Origin: Planctomycetaceae bacterium
GTDB lineage: Bacteria > Planctomycetota > Planctomycetia > Pirellulales > Pirellulaceae
NCBI GenBank assembly: GCA_005773145.1
Contig: SXHS01000156.1
Span: 1-7,250, forward strand
Length of the DNA stretch: 7,250 nt
Direction of reading: 5' to 3'
How positions within the stretch are numbered: position 1 is the first letter of the stretch; every line of letters begins with the position of its first letter. The notes below the pieces were generated by a model that did not search any database, was not told where the DNA came from, and saw only the letters and a list, made by a program, of their open reading frames with translations. The position numbers were made by a program, and so were the translations under genes. Below, one piece after another: positions 1 to 6,522 of the stretch.

Positions 1-200
1 AACGAGCCGGGATCGACAAGAAACTCACGGCGCACAGTCTCCGTCATAGCTTCGCCACGCATCTCCTGGAAGATGGCAAAGACATTCGCACCATCCAAGA
101 GTTGCTCGGCCATAAAGACGTCTCCACGACTATGATCTACACACACGTCAGCACCGTGGGAGCCACCGCCGTTCGCAGCCCCCTCGATCAACTGGATTGA
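1..200 (+). CDS. intI: Integron-type integrase (tyrosine recombinase), C-terminal fragment
   Basis: The C-terminal 65 codons of a tyrosine site-specific recombinase are read in the frame beginning at base 3; the 5' part lies outside the window. The catalytic signature is visible: HSLRH (box II His and Arg, fragment residues 11 and 14), LLGHKD (His 37), and the nucleophile tyrosine in MIYTHV (Tyr 46, codon 138-140). The phrasing DIRTIQELLGHKDVSTTMIY and the ending AVRSPLDQL resemble IntI integrases more than XerC/XerD, which lack the xVRSPLD tail. IntI enzymes recombine attI and attC sites to capture gene cassettes. The IntI-specific insertion between boxes II and III cannot be checked because it lies upstream. 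The reading frame is intact to a TGA stop. If the gene has the usual orientation, attI and cassettes would lie to the left; planctomycete and Treponema integrons have been described with intI pointing towards the cassettes, which would instead put attI in 200-420. An XerD-like recombinase is the alternative. Confidence 0.82.
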   Translation, partial: RAGIDKKLTAHSLRHSFATHLLEDGKDIRTIQELLGHKDVSTTMIYTHVSTVGATAVRSPLDQLD

Positions 201-221
201 ACCAGTCCACCCCACGATTTC

Positions 222-266
222 GGCGTGCCACCCGATCACCCTGAGTATTGCGAAGGGCGTGCCACC
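222..266. repeat. Pair of 11-bp direct repeats downstream of intI
   Basis: GGCGTGCCACC occurs at 222-232 and again at 256-266, a start-to-start distance of 34 bp, in non-coding sequence just after the integrase stop. The matches are exact, but no function can be assigned. The position makes integrase-related binding sites conceivable. However, I see no convincing GTTRRRY core or paired R'/R'' boxes of an attC site here. Confidence 0.4.
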
Positions 267-275
267 GGACTCGCA

Positions 276-353
276 GGTCGGCCAGCTACAGGCTGAACAG
301 GGGGCCGAGAATGGGTTGTGTCGATGGGCGCCGCTCGCTAGAATCGGCCGACC
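276..353. repeat. Perfect 8-bp inverted repeat bracketing the candidate kdsD promoter
   Basis: GGTCGGCC at 276-283 and its exact reverse complement GGCCGACC at 346-353 are separated by 62 bp. They enclose the candidate promoter at 316-344. Both are GC-rich and short, so chance is possible. A paired operator or a long-loop secondary structure are alternatives. Confidence 0.3.
316..344 (+). promoter_or_regulatory. Candidate sigma70-like promoter for the kdsD-kdsC-lpt cluster
   Basis: TTGTGT (316-321) and TAGAAT (339-344) are spaced by exactly 17 bp. The -10 element matches TATAAT at five of six positions; the -35 keeps only the TTG. Transcription would start near 351 and give a leader of about 70 nt before kdsD. 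This is the best promoter-like pair I found between the integrase stop and kdsD, but planctomycete promoter consensus is not well defined, so it is a prediction only. Confidence 0.35.
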
Positions 354-410
354 CATGTTTTCGTTTTCTTTCCCGTATTTCCCATTACTCTCGTTTTTCC
401 CACCGGCGTC
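354..410 (+). other. Pyrimidine-rich leader of kdsD
   Basis: From about 356 to 403 the plus strand is almost purine-free, with several TTTTC-like runs, ending just before the ribosome binding site. In the predicted kdsD mRNA this would be a U/C-rich, largely unstructured 5' leader. Such tracts can aid ribosome loading or act as ribosomal protein S1 binding or rho-utilisation sites. No specific role can be assigned from sequence alone. Confidence 0.3.
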
Positions 411-415
411 AAGGA
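411..415 (+). promoter_or_regulatory. Ribosome binding site of kdsD
   Basis: AAGGA lies six bases before the ATG at 422, a good Shine-Dalgarno spacing. It supports 422 as the start, although the immediately following ATG at 425 would be served almost as well. It is the clearest Shine-Dalgarno among the three genes of this cluster. Confidence 0.6.
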
Positions 416-421
416 TGACGT

Positions 422-1546
422 ATGATGAGCGGCTCGCCTGCTAGCACGACCAGTACCCCCGTTGAGTCGAGCCTGCTGAAACACGCGCGAAGCATCTTGC
501 GCACCGAAGGACAAACGCTCCTGGATCTGGCCCAGCGACTCGATGGCTCGTTCGTTCGTGCCGTGGAGGTACTATCCGCATGTCGCGGCAGCGTGATCGT
601 CAGCGGCATGGGGAAGGCCGGTCTGGTCGGGCAAAAGATCGCCGCCACCTTGGCGTCGACCGGTACACGCAGCCACTTCCTACATCCGGCAGAAGCCGTG
701 CACGGCGATCTGGGCCGCGTGCACGTCGATGACGTGATGCTCTTACTGTCCTACAGCGGCCAAACCGACGAGATCGTCCGTTTGCTAGCACCGCTGAGCG
801 CCATTCCCGTCCCCATGATCGCGGTCACGAGCAATCGCGAGAGTCCGTTAGGACGCCAGGCTACCGTTACGCTGGAGCTGGGTCACTTGGTCGAAGCCTG
901 TCCCTTGGGGCTGGCACCCACCACCAGCACCACGGCCATGTTGGCATGGGGGGATGCCTTGGCCGTAGTCGCCAGCGACCGCCGTGGATTTCAGCGGGAA
1001 GACTTCGCCCGCTTCCATCCGGGGGGGAGTCTCGGCAGACAATTGGCCAAGGTCGAGGATGTGATGCGGCCCCTAAGCCAGTGCCGCTTGGCCAGCGAGA
1101 TCCTGACCGTCCGCGATGTGCTCATCCAAGCCCGTCAACCGGGTCGTCGCACCGGCGCGATTATGATCACCGATGCCAGTGGAAGACTTGCGGGCATCTT
1201 CACGGACAGTGACCTGGCGCGGCTCTTCGAACAACGACGCGACGGCGCATTGGATGGACCAATCGGCCAAGTCATGACGCGTCATCCCTCCACAATCACC
1301 CGCGGTGAGCGACTACAGGATGCCGTTCAGCGTTTGGCAAGCCGAAAGATCAGCGAACTACCGGTGGTCGAGGCAAACGGCTATCCGTGCGGCCTGATTG
1401 ATATCACCGATGTCGTCGAACGCTGGCCCGACGAGACGCCGCAGACCGACCATCCGGCGACCACTCCACCGGACAGCGACGAACACGTGGAAGGAGCAAC
1501 CATTATCCCACTAACGTCCTATTCCCGTCCGAACGTCGCATCGTGA
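422..1546 (+). CDS. kdsD: D-arabinose 5-phosphate isomerase (KpsF/GutQ family)
   Basis: The product (374 aa) should interconvert ribulose 5-phosphate and arabinose 5-phosphate in the cytoplasm, the first committed step towards Kdo of the LPS inner core. The SIS domain spans about residues 40-190 with GMGKAG, a SYSGQTDE phosphosugar loop, EACPLGLAPT and RFHPGGSLGR. The four residues tied to catalysis in E. coli KdsD (K59, E111, E152, H193) align at a constant offset of six with K65, E117, E158 and H199. Two CBS domains follow (about 213-270 and 283-335; DVMRPL, GIFTDSDL, QVMTRHPSTI, LIDITD). The family is usually about 320-330 aa; the extra length is an acidic and proline-rich tail after residue 335 and a short N-terminal extension. 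The start is backed by AAGGA upstream. It is probably first in an operon with kdsC, which it overlaps by four bases. GutQ or KpsF paralogues are alternatives, but adjacency to kdsC favours the core KdsD role. Confidence 0.93.
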   Translation: MMSGSPASTTSTPVESSLLKHARSILRTEGQTLLDLAQRLDGSFVRAVEVLSACRGSVIVSGMGKAGLVGQKIAATLASTGTRSHFLHPAEAVHGDLGRVHVDDVMLLLSYSGQTDEIVRLLAPLSAIPVPMIAVTSNRESPLGRQATVTLELGHLVEACPLGLAPTTSTTAMLAWGDALAVVASDRRGFQREDFARFHPGGSLGRQLAKVEDVMRPLSQCRLASEILTVRDVLIQARQPGRRTGAIMITDASGRLAGIFTDSDLARLFEQRRDGALDGPIGQVMTRHPSTITRGERLQDAVQRLASRKISELPVVEANGYPCGLIDITDVVERWPDETPQTDHPATTPPDSDEHVEGATIIPLTSYSRPNVAS

Positions 1547-2076
1547 TTGATTCCAATATGAATCTGACGCAACGTTGTAGCAAAATTCGCTTGTTGTTGT
1601 GTGACGTCGATGGCGTACTGACGGACGGCGGCATCATGATCGACAACGACGGAGTGGAGTCCAAACGCTTTCATACACGCGATGGGATGGCCCTCGTCCT
1701 GTGGCAAATGGCGGGGCACGAGTTGGGTTGGATCTCAGCGCGTACCTCAAAAATTGTGGCCCAGCGGGCCGCCGAATTAAAAGTGCCGTGGGTCAAGCAA
1801 GGGGTCGGCGACAAGCGTGAAGCGGCGCGCGCGATCATGCGGGAGGTCTCCGTGACGGCAGATCAAACGTGCTATATCGGCGACGATTTTCCCGATCTGG
1901 GTATCTTGACCGACGTCGGTCTCGGTGTGGCCGTAGCCGACGCAGCGAGCGAGCTGAGGGATGCTGCCCACCACGTTACCGTCTGTCCGGGTGGCCAAGG
2001 CGCCGTGCGTGAAACGATTGAGATGATCTTGCAGACGCAACAACGATGGAATGAATTGGTCAGCCGATTTCGCTAG
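1543..2076 (+). CDS. kdsC: 3-deoxy-D-manno-octulosonate 8-phosphate phosphatase
   Basis: This 177-residue HAD phosphatase should hydrolyse Kdo-8-phosphate to Kdo in the cytoplasm, between KdsA and KdsB in Kdo synthesis. HAD motif I is DVDGVLTDGG (nucleophile D21, general acid/base D23), motif II is the ISARTS segment (S65, where E. coli has TGR), motif III lysine is K91 in GVGDKREA, and motif IV is GDDFPDL (D114, D115). The C-terminal GGQGAVRE loop (about 150-157) matches the KdsC-specific GGRGAVRE loop that closes the neighbouring active site in the tetramer. The length is typical for cap-less KdsC. The GTG start at 1543 overlaps the kdsD stop in a GTGA, which suggests translational coupling; ATG at 1558 is an alternative that loses five residues. 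Neither start has a clear Shine-Dalgarno. Fusion-type or NeuA-linked phosphatases of the same family are less likely given the kdsD neighbour. Confidence 0.93.
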   Translation: MIDSNMNLTQRCSKIRLLLCDVDGVLTDGGIMIDNDGVESKRFHTRDGMALVLWQMAGHELGWISARTSKIVAQRAAELKVPWVKQGVGDKREAARAIMREVSVTADQTCYIGDDFPDLGILTDVGLGVAVADAASELRDAAHHVTVCPGGQGAVRETIEMILQTQQRWNELVSRFR

Positions 2077-5000
2077 CGTTCGGTCACCCCCCACGCCGGG
2101 TATCGCGTTCATGTTATCCGCCCCTTTATCATCGCCAGCGTCCCAAGTCTCGACGAGCGGACCTCGACGATTGGTTCCCCGGACGCCTATTGGCCACCCC
2201 TCCGGCATCGCGGCACGCAGCCGACGATCCCCCCCCCTGCGGGCATTGCTGGGGCTGGCTGGCGTGGTTGTGGCATTCAGCCTGTATCGCGTGATGATCG
2301 TCCCAATCCTTGAGCCGCCCTTGCCGCGCCCACTGGTCCATCTGCATGGCGCTGCAGCCGATCCAACCACCAACGCCACCAGCCAATTCCAACATCTGCT
2401 CATCCCGCTGTTCTCCGGTACCAGCTGGGAGCGAACGGATGCCAAGCTCATTAAGACCGACGAGGCCCTGTTGTTGTTCCAGCGCTACGAGGTGCTGGAA
2501 GGGGGCCAACTGAAACTCAGCCCCTGCACGCTGGTTCTAAATCCCGAACCTTCTGGGCCAGCAGCGGCAACCCGTGGCAAGGAACCAACCAACAGCCGAA
2601 CCTTGGTGCTCAAGGCGCCCGAAGGGGCTGAAGTCCAATTCGATTCGCCGGTGAGCGTGGGCCAAGGACAGCTGGGGAAACTCAAAGGGGGGCGACTGTT
2701 GGGTGAGATTGTCATTCAAGATGCGGAACGCATGGCAGGTGGCCTGGAAGGTATCGAGATTACGACACGCAACGTACAATTGAACCCCAAACAACTGTGG
2801 ACGTTGCATGACGTGAACTTTCGCATCGGCAAGAGTTATGGATCCGGCAGCGATTTGACGATCCACCTGCTACCAAAAGCCGTAGAAAACCGATCGGCCG
2901 CCAGCCCGCTGAATGCGTCTTTCTCGGGAGTGCGTTCCATCGAGCTCTTGCACTTGGCCCAATTGCAAATGGATATTCCCGCCAAATCCAACCCGGCTCA
3001 GTCCAACAATGAGGCACCACCTGGCCAGGGCGGATCGGAAGCGGTCCGACTCGACGTGCGCTGCCAGGGCCCGTTGCAGGTCGACATGGTGCGACGGCAA
3101 GCGACATTGGAAGAGCAGGTGAGCGTCCATCGCCTCTACCCGCGCGGTGAAAGCGACCAATTGAACTGTGAACTTCTGACACTTCACTTCGCGACGGCCA
3201 AACAGGGCAAACTTACCTCCGAAAGCGGGCCCGCAACATCCGCGAGGCCGGCCTCACCGTTGAATCCACCCGTGCCCACCAAGGTCGGCAACTTTCAATT
3301 GACTCGATTTGTGGCGGTGGGCCAGCCGGTTACCATCTGGTCCCGTCAACACCAGACACACGTACGTGGAGAAATGTTGGACTATGACTTGATCACAGGT
3401 ACCTTGCGTCTGCAGTCGAACGGCTCCGGCTCGTTTCGCGTGCGGCCACAGGATGGGGAGGCCCAGGGCCTATCCGCGTCTTGGACGGAGGGGCTGGAGG
3501 TACAACCCAAAGATGGACAACAATGGGTGTCGCTGCGCGGCGACGCACAGCTCGAGATGCCCGGCACCGGAGTCATTCGTGGCGACAAGATCGAGGCGTG
3601 GTTGGTCCCGGGCCCAGCATCCGGCGAGCGCTCATCCGCCGCGAAATCCACTCCCAATCTGCAGCCACGGCGTCTGACGGCCGACGGTGCGGTGGAATTC
3701 CAGTCGCCCCAATTGACCGGCCAAACCCAACACCTGGATATTGAACTCCTCGGTGACACGAGCCTCGTGCGCTCGCCGTCACGCACGGGCATGAGTGGTG
3801 AAACGCATACAACGCCGCCGTCGGGGATCTCTCCCGCCGTGATGAGTGATGGGCCAGCACGGCCGCCAAGCGGACCAGGTCAGCCCGCAGCCGCCGAGTT
3901 GGCATCCTACGATCTGCGCGGCGATTCCATTCGCGCGGTGCTGCGACCGTTGGCGGACCAGATGCAGATCGAGCGGGCCATGGTGACAGGGGACGCTCGC
4001 CTGCTGCAGCGCGCTGGATCCAGCCAACAACCGCCGATTCATCTTTCCGGAGAGCTATTTCAGTTGGATCAGATGACATCCACGCAAGGGCGCGTGTTGA
4101 TTGCCGGGCAGCCGGCCCACGTCGACGCGCAGGGCATGCAATTGGAGGGAGCCCGCATTCGCTTGGACCGCGACCGCAACCTGTTGTGGATCGATGGCGA
4201 GGGGCAAGCTGTCTTCCCGATCAAGTCCCTATCACCATCATCGGCGCCCTCGGCCGCGATTCCAACCACGGTGCATTGGCTGGAGCGAATGCAATTCGAT
4301 GGATCCACCATCCGTTGCCTGGGTGGCGTGGAGGCGCACAACGAACTCTCAAGACTTCGATGTCCAACTTTGGAGGCTCACCTGGACCGAACGGTGAACA
4401 TGGCGGCCGAACGGTCCACCCACTCATCGTCAGCACCTCCGAAAATCAGCCGCCTCGTCGCGGGGGGACAAGTGGATATCGTCAATCGCACGAAGGATGA
4501 TGTCGGAGTCGCATCACAGGATCAATTGCGGGTTCAGGATTTGAGCCTGGACCAACTCAGTGGAAAGATTCAAGCGACAGGTCCCGGCCGGATCCTGAGC
4601 GTCCGCAAAGGAATGCCACGGCAACTGAGCACCAGCGGTCAACCGTCCGCTGCCCCATCGGCGACACCCGGGGCGGGGCTGTCCTATCTCGAGGTGGAAT
4701 TCCAACAAGGGCTGAGTGGCAACATGGACCAGCGCATCTTGACGGTGCGTGATACGGTGCGCGCCGCGTACGGTCCGGTGGCCCGCTGGGACGAACGGAT
4801 TTCGCTGCAGGAGGCCCCCGGCGAGAACGTGATCTTGCTCAACTGCGATGAGATGACGGTGATGGGGAGCGGCGCCGGCTCGTCCTTGCCCGGATTACCG
4901 AAGTCCCCGGCGCGGACCCAGATTGACCTGGAGGCCCGCGGACACGCATTCGTGGAAGGTCATCTATTTACGGCCACTGCGGACCGTGTTTCCTATTCGC

Positions 5001-5197
5001 AGTCCAAGGATCAGCTCGTCCTTGACGGCGAGGGGCGCAACGAAGTGGAATTGACCCATCAGGCTCGCTTGGGAGCGCCTCGCTCCACCCAACGCGCGGG
5101 TAAGTTGATGTTCGCACCACAGCGCAACGCCGTCCAAATTGGCGATGCCACCCAAACCCAAATCGATTTGGGTGGCCAACGTTTTTCGCCCCGCTAG
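2051..5197 (+). CDS. Large LptC/OstA(LptA)-like LPS transport protein, membrane anchored
   Basis: This 1048-residue protein starts with a basic N-terminal segment (RSRRSPPLR, about 57-64) followed by one hydrophobic helix (about 65-86), giving a single inner-membrane anchor with the rest in the periplasm, as in LptC. The remainder is predicted beta-rich with recurring OstA-like phrases: RGEMLDYDLITGTLRL (439-454), LTADGAVEFQSPQLTG (542-557), a long unit at 640-722 containing SGELFQLD and LEGARIRLDRDRNLLWIDG, CLGGVEAHNELSRLRC (756-771), and ARGHAFVEGHLFTATADRVS (962-981). Pro/Ser-rich linkers (about 385-410, 520-540, 570-615, 785-797, 855-875) separate them. E. coli LptC (191 aa) and LptA (185 aa) are far shorter, so this could combine both roles as a longer bridge; that is inference. 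Position directly after kdsC matches the common kdsD-kdsC-lptC order. The start is uncertain: ATG 2051 overlaps kdsC by 26 bases, while ATG 2111 leaves a 34-base gap, and neither has a strong ribosome site. A divergent AsmA-like or other lipid-bridge protein is the alternative. Confidence 0.72.
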   Translation: MNWSADFASVRSPPTPGIAFMLSAPLSSPASQVSTSGPRRLVPRTPIGHPSGIAARSRRSPPLRALLGLAGVVVAFSLYRVMIVPILEPPLPRPLVHLHGAAADPTTNATSQFQHLLIPLFSGTSWERTDAKLIKTDEALLLFQRYEVLEGGQLKLSPCTLVLNPEPSGPAAATRGKEPTNSRTLVLKAPEGAEVQFDSPVSVGQGQLGKLKGGRLLGEIVIQDAERMAGGLEGIEITTRNVQLNPKQLWTLHDVNFRIGKSYGSGSDLTIHLLPKAVENRSAASPLNASFSGVRSIELLHLAQLQMDIPAKSNPAQSNNEAPPGQGGSEAVRLDVRCQGPLQVDMVRRQATLEEQVSVHRLYPRGESDQLNCELLTLHFATAKQGKLTSESGPATSARPASPLNPPVPTKVGNFQLTRFVAVGQPVTIWSRQHQTHVRGEMLDYDLITGTLRLQSNGSGSFRVRPQDGEAQGLSASWTEGLEVQPKDGQQWVSLRGDAQLEMPGTGVIRGDKIEAWLVPGPASGERSSAAKSTPNLQPRRLTADGAVEFQSPQLTGQTQHLDIELLGDTSLVRSPSRTGMSGETHTTPPSGISPAVMSDGPARPPSGPGQPAAAELASYDLRGDSIRAVLRPLADQMQIERAMVTGDARLLQRAGSSQQPPIHLSGELFQLDQMTSTQGRVLIAGQPAHVDAQGMQLEGARIRLDRDRNLLWIDGEGQAVFPIKSLSPSSAPSAAIPTTVHWLERMQFDGSTIRCLGGVEAHNELSRLRCPTLEAHLDRTVNMAAERSTHSSSAPPKISRLVAGGQVDIVNRTKDDVGVASQDQLRVQDLSLDQLSGKIQATGPGRILSVRKGMPRQLSTSGQPSAAPSATPGAGLSYLEVEFQQGLSGNMDQRILTVRDTVRAAYGPVARWDERISLQEAPGENVILLNCDEMTVMGSGAGSSLPGLPKSPARTQIDLEARGHAFVEGHLFTATADRVSYSQSKDQLVLDGEGRNEVELTHQARLGAPRSTQRAGKLMFAPQRNAVQIGDATQTQIDLGGQRFSPR

Positions 5198-5199
5198 CA

Positions 5200-5225
5200 C
5201 GTCCCACCGTGAGCCGTGCGGGACG
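5200..5225. terminator. Weak hairpin between convergent genes, possible terminator
   Basis: CGTCCC (5200-5205) and GGGACG (5220-5225) form a perfect 6-bp GC-rich stem with a 14-nt loop, three bases after the large gene's stop and in the 65-bp gap before the stop of the convergent helicase gene. No T-run follows on either strand, so an intrinsic terminator is only weakly supported. A second short stem (CGAGG 5224-5228 with CCTCG 5240-5244) overlaps it and is mutually exclusive. Confidence 0.25.
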
Positions 5226-5262
5226 AGGGGTGAGAAAATCCTCGCTCGGCCGTGAGGCCTCG

Positions 5263-6396
5263 TTAAGCGGTGGTCCGCCGTTCGACGACCAAACCGCGAC
5301 CGGTGAAACGCTCAATCGATCGCAAGTATCCCTTCTCTTCCGGATCGCAGAACGAAACGGAAACCCCACGGGCTCCCGCTCGCCCCGTGCGTCCGATCCG
5401 ATGCACGTAGGTTTCGGCGTCGGCCGGGAGGTCGAAGTTGAACACATGGGAAATATCGCGCACATCGAGGCCACGAGCCGCTACGTCGGTGGCGACCAGC
5501 ACGCGGGTGCGACCCGATTTGAAGCCATCCAGAGCCCGCTGCCGGGCGTTCTGACTCTTGTTGCCGTGAATCGCCTCCGCACAAACGCCCGATCGGTTGA
5601 GGTGCTGAGTGACTCGATCCGCACCATGTTTCGTGCGAGTGAAGACAATGGCCCGAGTTACAGGGCGCGTGGTCAACCACTCGGTCAACAATTGCGACTT
5701 TTTCTGCTTGGGCACGAAACAAACCGATTGATCGATCAGTTCGGTCGTGGCTTTGGCCGGGGCAAGTCGAATACGCACGGGGTCGTGCACGATTTCATTT
5801 GCCAATTTCTCGATCGGAGGTGGCATGGTGGCGGAGAAGAACAAGGTCTGCCGCTGCTTGGGTATCTTGGCGATCACACGCTTGATGTCGGGGAGGAACC
5901 CCATATCGAGCATGCGATCGGCCTCATCCAGCACGAAGATTTCCACGGATCCGAGGCGAATGAATCCTTGATTCATCAAATCGCACAAGCGGCCCGGGGT
6001 GGCAATCAGGATGTCGACGCCGTTCTGAAGCGCACGAACCTGACCGTGTTGCCCCACACCGCCATAGACGGTTGTGTGACGCAATCCGGTATGCCGGCCG
6101 TACACCTTGAAACTGTCGCCAATTTGGGAGGCCAACTCACGTGTGGGGGAAAGAATCAAGGCACGAATGGGTCGATTACGACCTCGCGGCGTCGATTCAG
6201 CCTCGGAGAGCCGATGTAGGATCGGCAAAGCAAATGCAGCGGTCTTGCCCGTACCGGTTTGGGCACAGCCAATCAGATCGCGTCCCGCCATCCCGCGCGG
6301 GATTGCCTCAGCTTGAATAGGGGTGGGAGTCGTGTAACCTTTGGACACAATGGCACGAAGGATGGGCTCGTGCAGCCCGAAATCTTGGAACGTCAT
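5263..6396 (-). CDS. rhlE: DEAD-box ATP-dependent RNA helicase, RhlE type
   Basis: This 377-residue superfamily 2 helicase unwinds short RNA duplexes with ATP in the cytoplasm; bacterial relatives act in ribosome assembly, RNA decay and cold growth. All motifs are present in order: Q motif (F3, F6 and PTPIQ at 24-28), I AQTGTGKT (45-52), Ia PTRELA (84-89), GG (112-113), Ib TPGR (133-136), II DEAD (157-160), III SAT (188-190), IV IVFTRTK (250-256), V ATDVAARGLD (302-311) and VI HRIGRTGR (332-339). The start is well placed because MTFQDFGLHEPILRAI aligns with the MSFDSLGLS-type opening of RhlE, and a loose AGAGAG lies upstream. The protein stops about 38 residues after motif VI, so it lacks the long basic C-terminal tail of E. 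coli RhlE (454 aa) and is a minimal core enzyme. It converges on the LPS cluster and is probably monocistronic. Assignment to RhlE rather than another DEAD-box subgroup rests on the opening and overall wording. Confidence 0.92.
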   Translation of the reverse strand: MTFQDFGLHEPILRAIVSKGYTTPTPIQAEAIPRGMAGRDLIGCAQTGTGKTAAFALPILHRLSEAESTPRGRNRPIRALILSPTRELASQIGDSFKVYGRHTGLRHTTVYGGVGQHGQVRALQNGVDILIATPGRLCDLMNQGFIRLGSVEIFVLDEADRMLDMGFLPDIKRVIAKIPKQRQTLFFSATMPPPIEKLANEIVHDPVRIRLAPAKATTELIDQSVCFVPKQKKSQLLTEWLTTRPVTRAIVFTRTKHGADRVTQHLNRSGVCAEAIHGNKSQNARQRALDGFKSGRTRVLVATDVAARGLDVRDISHVFNFDLPADAETYVHRIGRTGRAGARGVSVSFCDPEEKGYLRSIERFTGRGLVVERRTTA

Positions 6397-6522
6397 TCGG
6401 TCTCTCTACGGAAGCATTCCAGGACCGAATGCGGATACGCGAACAACGCCGTCCGAAAGCCATTGGACCTGGCAGAATCCAACGGCCAGTGGCAGATGGA
6501 CAAACTTTAGAGTCAATACTCT
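6397..6522 (-). promoter_or_regulatory. Structured leader region upstream of the helicase gene
   Basis: Two inverted repeats lie close to the helicase start on its own strand. The nearer is GCATTC (6414-6419) with GAATGC (6427-6432), a perfect 6-bp stem with a 7-nt loop, whose base is 17 nt from the ATG. The second pairs 6460-6467 with 6478-6485 (CCATTGGA and TCCAACGG on the plus strand), eight base pairs including one G-U on the minus-strand RNA, with a 10-nt loop. A 5-bp stem, AGAGT (6509-6513) with ACTCT (6518-6522), sits farther up. I found no convincing -35/-10 pair for the helicase. Confidence 0.35.

Noticed and set aside
201..421. attC cassette recombination site
   Set aside because: I could not find paired R'/R'' boxes with a GTTRRRY core and a long imperfect palindrome; the 8-bp inverted repeat alone is not enough.
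259..444. 61-codon plus-strand open frame between intI and kdsD
   Set aside because: Overlaps the kdsD start and includes the pyrimidine tract (FSFSFPYFPLLSFF), which explains its composition; no ribosome site.
1777..2451. 224-codon minus-strand open frame
   Set aside because: Antisense to kdsC and the start of the large gene, with arginine/glycine-rich composition typical of a shadow frame.
5209..6219. 336-codon plus-strand open frame
   Set aside because: It lies antisense to the helicase, which has every DEAD-box motif; its translation has no recognisable domain and mirrors the GC-rich opposite gene.
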